64,000 nucleotides of DNA, taken from contig CM036753.1 in assembly GCA_020796225.1 (NCBI GenBank), positions 2,170,001 to 2,234,000 of the forward strand. The letters run 5' to 3'. The notes below the pieces were generated by a model. It ran no database searches. It was not told the DNA's origin and saw nothing but the letters and a program-made list of their open reading frames with translations. The DNA comes from Arion vulgaris (Eukaryota; Mollusca; Gastropoda; Stylommatophora; Arionidae). The number at the start of each line of letters is the position of its first letter. Position 1 is the stretch's first letter. Below are positions 1-12,332 of the stretch, piece by piece. A program made the translations under genes and the position numbers.

Positions 1-1340
1 ACAGATGAACTTATACAGAACATAACTGGCAGATGAACTTATACAGAACATAACTGACAGATGAACTTATACAGAACATAACTGACAGATGAACTTATAC
101 AGAACATAACTGACAGATGAACTTATACAGAACATAACTGACAGATGAACTTATACAGAACATAACTACAGACGAACTTATACAGAACATAACTGGCAGA
201 TGAACTTATACAGAACATAACTGACAAATGAACTTATACAGAACATAACTGGCAGATGAACTTATACAGAACATAACTACAGATGAACTTATACAGAACA
301 TAACTGGCAGATGAACTTATACAGAACATAACTACAGATGAACTTATACAGAACATAACTGGCAGATGAACTTATACAGAACATAACAGGCAGATGAACT
401 TATACAGAACATAACTGACAGATGAACTTATACAGAACATAACTGACAGATGAACTTATACAGAACATAACTACAGATGAACTTATACAGAACATAACTG
501 GCAGATGAACTTATACAGAACATAACTGACAGATGAACTTATACAGAACATAACTGGCAGATGAACTTATACAGAACATAACTACAGTTGAACTTATACA
601 GAACATAACTGACAGATGAACTTATACAGAACATAACTGACAGATGAACTTATACAGAACATAACTACAGATGAACTTATACAGAACATAACTGGCAGAT
701 GAACTTATACATACAGAACATAACTGACAGATGAACTTATACAGAACATAACTGACAGATGAACTTATACAGAACATAACTGGCAGATGAACTTATACAG
801 AACATAACTGACAGATGAACTTATACAGAACATAACTGACAGATGAACTTATACAGAACAAAACTGGCAGATGAACTTATACAGAACATAACTGACAGAT
901 GAACTTATACAGAACATAACTGACAGATGAACTTATACAGAACATAACTGACAGATGAACTTATACAGAACATAACTGACAGATGAACTTATACAGAACA
1001 TAACTACATATGAACTTATACAGAACATAACTGACAGATGAACTTATACAGAACATAACTGACAGATAAACTTATACAGAACATAACTGACAGATGAACT
1101 TATACAGAACATAACTGACAGATGAACTTATACAGAACATAACTGACAGATGAACTTATACAGAACATAACTGACAGATGAACTTATACAGAACATAACA
1201 GACAGATGAACTTATACAGAACATAACTGACAAATGAACTTATACAGAACATAACTGACAGATGAACTTATACAGAACATAACTGACAGATGAACTTATA
1301 CAGAACATAACAGACAGATGAACTTATACAGAACATAACT
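1..1340. repeat. 28-bp minisatellite (about 48 copies)
   Basis: A near-perfect tandem array with core GAACTTATACAGAACATAAC and a short variable spacer (TGACAGAT, TGGCAGAT or TACAGAT), giving units of 26-28 bp. It is cut by the left window edge, so its real length is unknown. The spacer variants are interspersed rather than blocked. No seed sequence was recognised in the flank. Confidence 0.97.
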
Positions 1341-1460
1341 ACAGATGAAATGTGATGTCTCTGTCAGGTCACCATTAACTACATATGAAATGTGATGTCT
1401 CTGTCAGGTCACCAATAACCACAGATGAAATGTGATGTCTCTGTCAGGTCACCAATAACC
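1341..1460. repeat. 40-bp tandem triplet
   Basis: Three copies of a 40-bp unit (1341, 1381, 1421) that begins with ACAGATGAA, as the preceding 28-bp units do, and then continues with TGTGATGTCTCTGTCAGGTC. The shared start suggests that the 28-bp array grew from the edge of this older unit. Confidence 0.9.
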
Positions 1461-3100
1461 ACAGAAGAGATAAAAGTCACAAATACCAACACTAGAGAGA
1501 AGGCTGGAATAAAGCAGTCTATTCATTACAAATGTTATTTTTGTTACCGTATTAACATTCTTGAGATCATTTTGTATTAGGCAACCACTGAATGACTGAG
1601 GTCGACATGAACATTGAGTCGTTCGTAAGTGTCGATTTCCTACCCGCTAATAATGGCTGACACATGCCGTTTCTGAGGACATCTTTTTTTTATAGTTTGT
1701 TCTCTAGATAGTAGTTGCAGTCCTCTGTCTTCCCGGGTTCGTCTGGAGTCGTCCTACTTTGGGTGACTTCAGCTTTCTGTTCACGAGCTCACCAACCCAG
1801 GTTTATATGCCGTGTTTGCTCTATGGACAATACAGTTGAATTCCCATATACTTGGGGGAAAGTGTCATCGCTCTCAGACCAGATGTTTCACAGTTGTAAA
1901 CTTGAAGTGAAAGTCGAATGACTGTACTAGCTTGTATGATAATAGTTTCACAAAAAGGTTATCAGAGCAAAGTGTTCCTACTTAAGACAGTAACTAAACA
2001 AAAGTAACAAGCGTCTGTCGGTGTAAAGCCAATAAGATAAAATACCTACACAAACAAAATATTAATGACCTATCGATCTGGGTGTGGCCATTTTAGATTG
2101 ACAGTAAAAAAATTATTTAAATAATAGATTGTCTGATTGCTTCCCCTGGATTACAAGGGCAGTAAAAATAGGTTATACAAATGCTACTTGACCTAACAAA
2201 CTCTCACCGCCACCTCATGTATTCATAGACGCACCCATTGTTGCTCTAATTCGATATCGTCAATGTTCACATATAGACTAGTGTCAAAGGATTATATCTT
2301 AAACCTCGGGTATAACTTAGATTTATTTTTTACATGCATGGACAGCTTCTTAAACAACCAAACAAAGTTTAGACACGAGCCGCGTTGCAATAAGACAGAA
2401 TAACCGTAGAGGGAAATTCTAGAAGAATGTCCAGAAGGAACACTAAGAACTGAAAGTCTAATTCTTCCTATTCTGTGGTGTAACCAATCTTGTCAATGTA
2501 AACTGAGACAATCTTTAATAACGGCACTCGTGACTGCAGAACTTCAAGGGAGAATACCGAATCTCATTGCCACCATTGTTGTAAGTTGTTTCCCATATTA
2601 GACACAAAAACTGTAGATAGGAAAAAAGTCTTGATATTATCCATACTTGCCAACTTTCGCCATGGCTTGATCAAGCGCCGACACAACACAAAGAATTTGA
2701 GTTATCATTAAAAGTTGTCAGGGAGATGTTGACGATAAGACTGATTGAATTTTGTGTATATAATTTGATAAATCAGCCGCTGGGGCCCATGTAATCACGC
2801 CGTGGTTGAGCTCAGATATTTGAGATGCATATATGAGCTCATGAGCTTAATTTGTTTCAGGCTTGTCCCAGTGACCGCTAATAATAGCTTTGTATTTTCA
2901 CGACTTGTCTGGGGCGTGTGGCTAACCATTTTACTGGAGACTTTCCTTTCTATTAGAGTGACAATATTAATTGTTCTTTATTTGTTGACAGACACAAGAC
3001 ACAGCAAGTCAAGACATTTGTATTAGATAGAGAAAAAATATGAATAATTTGCTCTTTGTGAAACTGCTGATTTCAAACAGGAATATTAGTACATATTAGT
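1461..3100. other. Unique AT-rich sequence, no gene recognised
   Basis: About 1.6 kb without obvious tandem structure. Short open frames exist at 1715-1921 and 2802-3026 (68 and 74 codons), but neither has a recognisable domain, signal or codon bias. I see no retrotransposon motif here. Confidence 0.6.
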
Positions 3101-4508
3101 TCTTCTATTTCTTCTTCGTCTACTTCTACTTCTTCTTCTACTTCTTTTACTTCTTCTTCTATTTCTAATTCTTCTTCTACTTCTTCTTCTATTTCTTTTA
3201 CTTCTTCTTCTATTTCTAATTCTTCTTCTACTTCTTCTTCTATTTCTAATTTTTCTTCTACTTCTTCTTCTCCTTTTACTTCTACCTTTACTTCTACTTC
3301 TATTTCTTCTTCGTCTACTTCTTCTTCTATTTCTACTTCTTCTTCTTCTACTTCTTCTTCTATCTTCTTTCTATCTTCTTCTACTTCTTCTTCTACTTCT
3401 TCTTCTTCTACTTCTTCTTCTTTCTTCTTCTACTTCTTCTTCTACTTTCTTCTACTTCTTCTTCTATTTTCTTCTACTTCTTCTTCTACTTCTTCTTCTA
3501 TTCTTCTTCACTTACTTTTCTCTTCTTCTTCTACTTCTTCTTCTACTTCTTCTTCTACTTCTTCTATTTCTTCTACTTTCTACTTCTTCTTCTCTCTCTA
3601 CTTCTACTTTTCTTCTACTTCTCTTCTATTCTTCTTTCTTCTACTTCTTCTTCTACTTCTTCTTCTTCTACTTCTTCTTCTACTTCTTCTTCTTTACTTC
3701 TACTTTTCTTCTACTTCTTCTCTTCTTCTTCTTTTCTTCTACTTTACTTTTCTTCTACTTCTTCTTCTACTTCTTCTTTACTTCTTCTTACTTTTACTCT
3801 TCTTCTACTTCTACTTCTTCTTCACTTCTTCTTCTTTCTACTTCTATCTTCTTACTTCATTCTTCTACTTCTTCTTACTTTCTTCTTCTACTTCTCTTCT
3901 TTCTTCTACTTCTTTCTTCTTTCTTTCTTCTCACTTCTCTCTTCTTCACTTCTATTCTTCTACTTCTTCTTCTACTTCTTCTTCTTCTTCTACTTCTATT
4001 CTACTTCTTCTTTTACTTCTTCTTCTACTTCTCTCTTCTCTTCTTCTACTTCTTCTACTTCTACTTCTTCTTACTTCTTCTACTTCTTCTTCTATTCTTC
4101 TCTCTTCTCTTCTCTTCTTCTTCTTCTTCTCTTCTACTTCTTCTTCTACTTCTTCTTTACTTCTCTTCTTTCTTCTACTTCTACTTCTTCTCTTCTTCTT
4201 CTACTTTCTTCTTCTTCTTCTTCTTTCTTCTTCTTCTTCTTCTTCTTTTTCTTCTTCTTCTTCTTCTTCTCTTTCTTCTTCTTCTACTTCTTCTACTTCT
4301 TTTACTTCTACTTCTTCTTCTACTTCTTCTTCTTCTACTTCTTCTTCTTCTTCTTCTTCTCTTCTTCACTTTCTTCTTCTACTTCTTCTACTTCTTTACT
4401 TCTTCATTCTACTTCTTCTACTTCTACTTCTTCTTCTTCTTCTCTTCTTTCTACTTCTTCTTCTTCTACTTCTTCTTCTACTTCTTCTTTTTCTACTTCT
4501 ACTTCTTC

Positions 4509-4539
<31 letters not shown>

Positions 4540-4567
4540 ACTTCTTCTCTTCTTCTTCTTCTTCTTC

Positions 4568-4599
<32 letters not shown>

Positions 4600-4696
4600 C
4601 TTCTACTTCTTCTTCTTCTTCTTCTTCTACTTCTTCTACTTCTTCTTCTTCTCTTCATTCTTCTTTCTTCTACTTTCTTCTTCTTCTTCTTCTTTC

Positions 4697-4728
<32 letters not shown>

Positions 4729-4838
4729 CTACTTCTTCTTCTTCTTCTTCTCTTCTTCTTCTTCTCTTCTTCTCTTCTACTTCTTCTTCTATTCTTCTAC
4801 TTCTTCTACTTCTTCTACTTCTTCTTTCTTCTTCTTCT

Positions 4839-4883
<45 letters not shown>

Positions 4884-5125
4884 TTTCTTCTTCTTCTTCT
4901 TCTTCTTCTTCTTTTACTTCTTCTTCTTCTTCTACTTCTTCTTCTTCTTCTTCTTCTTCTATCTTCTTTCTACTTTCTACTTCTTCTTCTTCTTCTTCTA
5001 CTTTTCTACTTCTTCTTCTTCTCTTCTCTTCTTCTCTTCTTCTTCTACTTCTCTTCTTCTACTTTACTTCTTCTATCTTACTTCTCTTCTTCTTCTACTT
5101 CTTCTTCTTACTTCTTACTTCTTCT

Positions 5126-5158
<33 letters not shown>

Positions 5159-5486
5159 CTTCTTCTACTTCTTCTTCTTCTATTCTTCTTTCTTCTACTT
5201 CTTCTACTTCTTTCTTTACTTTACTTCTTCTACTTCTATCTACTTCTTTCTACTTCTTCTTCTACTTCTTCTTCTTCTACTTCTCTTCTTCTTCTACTTC
5301 TTCTACTTCTTTCTTCTACTTCTTCTTCTATCTTCTACTTCTTCTATCTTCTTCTTCTCTTACTTCTTCTATTCTTCTTCTACTTCTTCTTCTACTTCTT
5401 CTTTCTCACTTCTTCTTCTTCTTCTTCTACTTCTTCTTCTTTACTTCTTCTTCTTACTTCTTTCTTATTCTTTCTTCTTCTACTTC

Positions 5487-5517
<31 letters not shown>

Positions 5518-5943
5518 ACTTCTTCTTCTTCTCTTCTTCTACTTCTTCTTCTTCTACTTCTATCTTCTTCTTCTTCTTCTTTACTTCTTCTACTTCTTTC
5601 TTCTACTTCTACTTCTTCTTCTATTCTTCTACTTCTTCTTCTTACTTCTCTTCTCTTCTTCTTCTTCTACTTCTTCTTCTTCTACTTCTTCTTCTACTTT
5701 TTCTTCTACTTCTACTTCTTCTTCTTCTTCTTCTACTTCTTCTTCTTCTTTTCTTCTACTTCTTCTTCTTCTACTTCTATCTTCTTCTTCTTCTACTTCT
5801 TCTTCTTCTTCTTCTTCTACTTCTCTTCTTCTTCTACTTCTTCTTCTTCTTCTTCTTCTTCTACTTCTTCTACTTTTTCTTCTTCTACTTCTTCTACTTC
5901 TTCTTCTACTTCTTCTTCTTCTTCTACTTCTTCTTCTTCTTTC

Positions 5944-5974
<31 letters not shown>

Positions 5975-8850
5975 CTTTCTTCTTCTTCTACTTCTTCTAC
6001 TTCTTCTACTTCTTCTTCTTCTTCTTTCTTCTTCTACTTCTTCTTACTTCTATCTTCTTTCTTTCTTATCTTCTTCTTCTATTTCTTCTTTCTTCTTCTT
6101 CTTCTATTTCTTCTATTCATTCTTCTCTTCTTCTACTTCTTCTTTTTATTTATCTCTATTCTTCTATCTACTTCTTCTTTATTCTATTATCTTACTTCTT
6201 CTATTCTACTTCTTCTTTATTCTTACTACTTCTTCTTCTTACTTTCTTCTACTTCTTCTTCTTCTACTTCTTACTTTACTCTTTCTTTTCTTATTCTATT
6301 ACTTCTATCTATCTTCTATTTTCTTTTATACTTCTTCATTCTCTTTTTCTTATCTTCTTTCTTCTCATTCTTCTACTTCTTATTCTTCTTCTTCTACTTC
6401 TTTTTTTTATACTTCTCTTCTTTTATATTATCTTCTATTCTTTATTCTACTCTTCTTCTACTTCTTTATTACTTCTTCTATTTTCTTCTTTCTTCTTCTA
6501 CTTCTTCTTCTTCTTCTTCTTCTTTCTTTACTTTTCTTCTTCTTCTATTCTTTCTTCTTACTCTACTTCTTCTTACTTCTATCTATCTTCACTTCTTTCT
6601 TTACTTCTATTCTTTTTCTTTTACTTCTATCTTCTTTTATTTTCTTCTACTTCTTCTTCTTCAATATTATTATCTTCTTCTTATTTCTTTACTTCTATTA
6701 CTTCTACTATTCTTCTACTTCTTTCTTCTCTTCTACTTCTTCTTCTTCTTCTATCTTCTTCTTCTTCTTACTTCTTCTTCTTTACTTCTACTTCATTCTT
6801 CTTCTTCTTCTTACTTCTTCTTCTTACTTCTTCTTCTCTTTACTTCTTCATTCTTTCTTCTTCTCTTCTTCTTCTATCTATTCTTCTTCTTCTTCTTACT
6901 TCTTCTACTTCTATCTTTTATTCTTATTCTACTTCTTCTTCTATTCTTCTTCTTCTATTCTTCTTACTTACTTCTTCTATTCTTCTTCTCTCTTCTATTC
7001 TTCTATTCTTCTTCTTCTACATCTTCTACTTCTTCTTCTTCTACTTCTTCTTCTTCTTCTACTTCTTCTATTTTCTTCTACTTCTTCTTCTTTTCTTCTA
7101 TCTACTTCTACTTCTTCTTCTATTTTCTTTATTATTACTTCTCATTTCTTATTTACTTCTACTTCTTCTTCTTCTTTTACTTCTTCTATCTTCTCTGTTC
7201 TTCTATTTCATTCTTCTACTCTTCTATTCTTCTATTTCTATATACTTCTCTTCTTTTCTATCTTTACTTCTACTTCTTTTTCTTCTTCTTCTTCTCTTCT
7301 TCTACTTCTTCTATCTTCTTCATTCTTCTTATTCTTTACTACTCTTCATTATTTTCTTCTACTTCTTCTACTTTATTATCTCTCTTCTTCTTCTTCATCT
7401 ACTTCTTCTTCTTCTACTTCTTTTCTACTTCTTCTTCTACTTCTATTCTACTTCATTCTTCTTCTGTTTTCTTCTTCTACTTCTTCTTCTACTTTACTTC
7501 TTCTTCTTTACTATTCTTTATCTTCTTCATTCTTCTTCTTTCTTTTCTACTTCTTCTACTTTACTTCTACTTCTATTTTCTTCTATATCTTCTTTCTTCT
7601 TCTTCTTCTATCTCTTATTCTTCTCTACTTTCTCTTCTTCTTCTACTTATTACTTCTTCTTCTACTTTCTTCTATTATCTTCATTCTTCTATTCTTCTTC
7701 TATTCTTCTTCTTCACTTCTTCTTCTATCTTCTTCTTCTACTTCTTCTTCTTCTTCTTCTATTCATTTACTTCTATTCTTCTACTTCTTCTTCTACTTCT
7801 TCTTCTTACTTCTATTCTTCTTCTCTTCTTTTCTTCTTCTACTTCTTCTTTTCTTTCTACTTTTCTATTACTTCTTCTTCTACTTCTTCTTCTTCTACTT
7901 CTACTTCTTCTCTTCTTCTTCTATTCTTCTTACTTCTTCTTCTCTTCTACTTCTTCTTCTACTTCTACTTTACTTCTTCTTCTTCTCTTCTCTACTTCTT
8001 CCTTCTACTTCTTCTATTATTCTTCTACTTCTTCTACTTCTTCTTCTACTTTTTATTTTTCTTACTTCTTCTATTTCTTCTACTTCTTCTACTTCTCTTC
8101 TACTTCTTCTTCTTCTATTTCTACTTCTTATCTTCTTCTTCTTCTTCTACTTCTTCTTCTTCTACTTCTACTTCTTATTCTTCTTCTTCTCTTCTCTTAC
8201 TTCTCTTCTACTTCTTCTCTTCTTTTCTATCTTATTCTACTTCTACTTCTTCTTCTTTATACTTCTTCTTCTCTTCTTCTATTCTTCTTCTTCTTTATTT
8301 TTCTTCTTCTTCTTCTCTTCTTCTTTCTTCTTCTTCTTCTCTTCTACTACTTTTTTCTTCTACTTCTTCTTCTTCTACTCTTCTTCTCTTCTTATTTATT
8401 TTTAACTTTCATTCTTCTCTCTTTTCTTCTTTATTATTCTTCTTCAATTTTACTTCTGCTTTCTTCTTTCTTCTATTCTTTATTTTTCTCTTCTTCTTTA
8501 TCTTCTATCTCTCTTCTACTTCTACTTCTTCTACTTATTCTTCTTCTTCTACTTCTTCTTCTTCTATTTCTTCTACTTCTTCTTCTTCTTCTCTCTTCTT
8601 ACTTCTTACTCTTCTTTCTTCATTCTCTTCTTATATTCTTCTCTTCTCTTCATTCTTCTTCTTCTACTTTTTATTCTTCTTCTTCTCTATCCTTCTTCTT
8701 TTACTTTACTTCTTCTTCATTCTATTCTACTGCTTCTTCACTTCTTCTATCTTCTTCTTCTTCTCTATCTTATACTTCTACTTCTACTTCTTTATTACTT
8801 CTTCTTCTACTTCTCTTCTTCTACTTTCTACTTCTCTCTTATTATTCTAT
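3101..8850. repeat. 5.7-kb polypyrimidine TTC/TAC tract
   Basis: An almost uninterrupted run built from CTTCTTCTAC-like words, with very few G residues on the plus strand. The 5' part (3101-3600) includes TATTTCTTCT words. The middle is nearly pure TTC with TAC punctuation. The 3' part (about 6050-8850) is noisier, with many single-base gains and losses and more T and A. The complementary strand is purine-rich GAA/GTA. Minus-strand open frames rich in Arg, Lys and Glu (for example 4181-4369 and 4404-4658) are by-products of the composition. It could form triplex DNA in its purer stretches, but regular A interruptions would limit that. Confidence 0.95.
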
Positions 8851-10196
8851 ACTCATTTTTATTGTAGATATCTATAATCTCATGTTTTCTTGTAGATATT
8901 GTAGATATATATACTCATGTTTTATTGTAGATATTGTAGATATCTATACTCTCATGTTTTATTGTAGATATTGTAAATATATATACTCATGTTTTATTGT
9001 AGATATTGTAGATATATATACTCATGTTTTATTGTAGATATTGTAGATATATATACTCATGTTTTATTGTAGATATTGTAGATATATACTCATGTTTTAT
9101 TGTAGATTTTGTAGATATATACTCATGTTTTATTGTAGATATTGTAGATCTATACTCATGTTTTATTGTAGATATATACTCATGCTTTATTGTAGATATT
9201 GTAGATCTATACTCATGTTTTATTGTAGATATATACTCATGCTTTATTGTAGATATTGTAGATCTATACTCATGTTTTATTGTAGATATATATACTCTCA
9301 TGTTTTATTGTAGATATATACTCATGTTTTATTGTAGATATATATACTCTCATGTTTTATTATAGATATATACTCATGTTTTATTGTAGATATATATACT
9401 CTCATGTTTTATTGTAGATATATACTCATGTTTTATTGTAGATATATATACTCTCATGTTTTATTGTAGATATATACTCATGTTTTATTGTAGATATATA
9501 CTCATGTTTTATTGTAGATATATATACTCTCATGTTTTATTGTAGATATATATACTCTCATGTTTTATTGTAGATATATATACTCATGTTTTATTGTAGA
9601 TATTGTAGATATATACTCATGTTTTATTGACAAAAATCTAGAGAGTATAATGTAGATCTAATACTCATGTTTTATTGACAAAAATCTAGAGAGTATAATG
9701 TAGATCTAATACTCATGTTTTATTGACAAAAATCTAGAGAGTATATTGTAGATCTAATACTCATGTTTTATTGACAAAAATCTAGAGAGTATATTGTAGA
9801 TCTAATACTCATGTTTTATTGACAAAAATCTAGAGAGTATAATGTAGATCTAATACTCATGTTTTATTGACAAAAATCTAGAGAGTATATTGTAGATCTA
9901 TACTCATGTTTTATTGACAAAAATCTAGAGAGTATATTGTAGATCTAATACTCATGTTTTATTGACAAAAATCTAGAGAGTATATTGTAGATCTAATACT
10001 CATGTTTTATTGACAAAAATCTAGAGAGTATATTGTAGATCTAATACTCATGTTTTATTGTAGATATATACTCATGTTTTATTGTAGATATATACTCATG
10101 CTTTATTGTAGATATATACTCATGCTTTATTGTAGATATTGTAGATATATACTCATGCTTTATTGTAGATATTGTAGATATATACTCATGCTTTAT
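8850..10196 (+). repeat. Minisatellite seeded from LINE RT (YSCFI segment)
   Basis: A tandem array of TATACTCATGTTTTATTGTA-type units in several lengths (about 24-38 bp), with a compound 48-bp block at about 9629-10040 containing GACAAAAATCTAGAGAGTAT. In the frame of the downstream reverse transcriptase the last unit reads D-I-Y-S-C-F-I and runs straight into D-Y-S-K-A-F-D, the conserved RT motif that contains the first catalytic aspartate. The unit is therefore a multiplied copy of the codons just upstream of that motif. Frames across the array (for example 9024-9365) are not genes. Confidence 0.85.
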
Positions 10197-10584
10197 TGAC
10201 TACTCAAAGGCATTTGATTGTGTCAGGCATCAGGAATTGTGGAAGATTATGGGAGAAATGGAATTCCCATTACATTTGATACAGATCATAAGAGAACTTT
10301 ATAGTGATCAAATGGCAGCTGTAAGAACATGTGATGATACATCAGACTGGTTTGACATAAGGCAGGGAGTCAGACAAGGCTGCATTCTGTCGCATTGTCT
10401 GTTTAATATATGCAGAAAACATCATGAGGAATGTTACAGAAGATAGCGGAAAAGAACAATACGATTCCTTTTATAATCGGAGGAAGAGAAATACCTGAAC
10501 TAAGATATGCTGACGATACAGTGTTACGTCAACATCACAAAAGGGATTGAGAAGTTATTAGGAGAAGGGAAAAATAAAAGCGAA

Positions 10585-11360
10585 AACCAAATCTATATCT
10601 CAATGTGGCAAAACAAAATCTATATCTCAATGTGGCAAAAACAAAATCTATATCTCAATGTGACAAAAACAAAATCTATATCTCAATGTGACAAAACAAA
10701 ATCTATATCTCAATGTGACAAAAACAAAATCTATATCTCAATGTGACAAATACAAAATCTATATCTCAATGTGGCAAAAACAAAATCTATATCTCAATGT
10801 AGCAAAAACAAAATCTATATCTCAATGTGACAAAAACAAAATCTATATCTCAATGTAGCAAAAAAAAAATCTATATCTCAATGTGACAAAAACAAAATCT
10901 ATATCTCAATGTGACAAAACAAAATCTATATCTCAATGTGACAAAAACAAAATCTATATCTCAATGTGACAAAACAAAATCTATATCTCAATGTGGCAAA
11001 ACAAAATCTATATCTCAATGTGACAAAAACAAAATCTATATCTCAATGTGACAAAAACAAAATCTATATCTCAATGTGACAAAACAAAATCTATATCTCA
11101 ATGTGGCAAAACAAAATCTATATCTCAATGTGGCAAAACAAAATCTATATCTCAATGTGACAAAAACAAAATCTATATCTCAATGTGACAAAACAAAATC
11201 TATATCTCAATGTGGCAAAAACAAAATCTATATCTCAATGTGGCAAAACAAAATCTATATCTCAATGTAGCAAAAACAAAATCTATATCTCAATGTGGCA
11301 AAACAAAATCTATATCTCAATGTGACAAAAACAAAATCTATTTCTCAATGTGGCAAAAAC
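10585..11360 (+). repeat. 27/28-bp array seeded inside the RT gene
   Basis: About 28 copies of a unit with core AAAATCTATATCTCAATGTG followed by GCAAAA or GACAAAA. In RT frame the unit reads Q-N-L-Y-L-N-V-A/T-K, matching the conserved LYLNVKKTK segment expected between YADD and the C-terminal part. The array lies exactly there: upstream sequence is RT, and the last unit continues as LNVAKTKIMTTD. Length alternates between 27 and 28 bp with the number of A residues, so only some neighbouring units stay in frame. Confidence 0.92.
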
Positions 11361-11427
11361 AAAAATAATGACAACAGATAAAACGAACATGACAAATGAT
11401 ATTTTTATCAATAGAGAGAAAGTAGAA

Positions 11428-11667
11428 AATGTGAACAGTTTTGAATATCTTGGTTCACTGCTAACAACAGATGGAAATGTGAACAGTTTTGAATATCTTG
11501 GTTCACTGCTAACAACAGATGGAAATGTGAACAGTTTTGAATATCTTGGTTCACTGCTAACAACAGATGGAAATGTGAACAGTTTTGAATATCTTGGTTC
11601 ACTACTAACAACAGATGGAAATGTGAACAGTTTTGAATATCTTGGTTCACTGCTAACAACAGATGGA
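11428..11667 (+). repeat. Five in-frame copies of a 16-codon RT segment
   Basis: Exactly five 48-bp units, each encoding NVNSFEYLGSLLTTDG, a conserved RT segment (FEYLGS-L-TDG) normally present once. The coding frame is open through all five copies and continues into EIKRRTNMALQKLN. Units differ by one silent substitution in the fourth copy, so the amplification is recent. The open frame 11350-11727 covers this block. Confidence 0.95.
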
Positions 11668-12332
11668 AATGGGATGAAGGAAATTAAAAGAAGAACAAAC
11701 ATGGCTTTACAAAAATTAAACAACTAAAAAGAGTATGGAATGGAACTGATAAGAAAACAAAGATCAGAATACTAAGAGCATGCATATTTCCAGCAGAAAC
11801 GTATGGGTGTGAAGCATGGACATTTAATAAAGCAGTGGAAAAACATATATGTGCTTTTGAATCTGAAAGTGTTACAGAAGAGTCCTTCTTATATCTTGGA
11901 CAGAGAAGAGAACAAATAGATCTATCCAGAAAGAATTCAAAATCAAAGAAAACTGGCTGATACTACAAGTAAGAAAGAGAAAATTGAGATATTTTGGACA
12001 TATAAAAAGACATGAAGGGCTGGAGAAGACCGTCATGGAAGGAGGCATACCGGCAACGAGAAGAAGAGGAAGACCACGGAGAAGATGGATTCAGGATGTA
12101 ACTGATGGTTTTAACATGACCGCTGCAGAGGCAGGACATCTGGCCTATGAGAGAGAGAGAAATTCGGGAGGACTGTTGGGGTGGCAAAGTTCTGTTCAGG
12201 AGAAGCTATTTGATGATGACTTTTTGCATGTACGGCCTTTAGCTTTGTATCTATTGTAACAAATGAATTGATTGATATATCATTGTACTTGGTACTTGGA
12301 AGAATGAAATTTCTTCTTTCTTTCTCTTCTTT

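Larger units (their letters stand above)
10186..12260 (+). mobile_element. Non-LTR retrotransposon RT, 3' two thirds, broken
   Basis: Remnant of a LINE reverse transcriptase that would copy element RNA at a nicked target. Motifs appear in the expected order: FIDYSKAFDCV (10187-10221); IRQGVRQGCILSHCLFNI (about 10358-10410); RYADDTV with the YADD catalytic box at 10506-10517; LYLNVAKTKIMTTD (about 11336-11370); VNSFEYLGSLLTTDG (11428 on); YGCEAWTF; and the C-terminal RYFGHIKRHEGLEKTV with TRRRGRPRRRWIQDV (11984-12100). The N-terminal endonuclease is absent. Several frameshifts separate the segments, and two internal arrays (10585-11360 and 11428-11667) interrupt the gene, so it cannot be functional. 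The tail motif is typical of the large animal CR1/Jockey/RTE-like assemblage; I cannot fix the clade. Confidence 0.9.

Noticed and set aside
1..1340. CRISPR-like regular repeats
   Set aside because: Units are directly adjacent without unique spacers, no cas genes are present, and the context is animal DNA. The same holds for all other arrays here.
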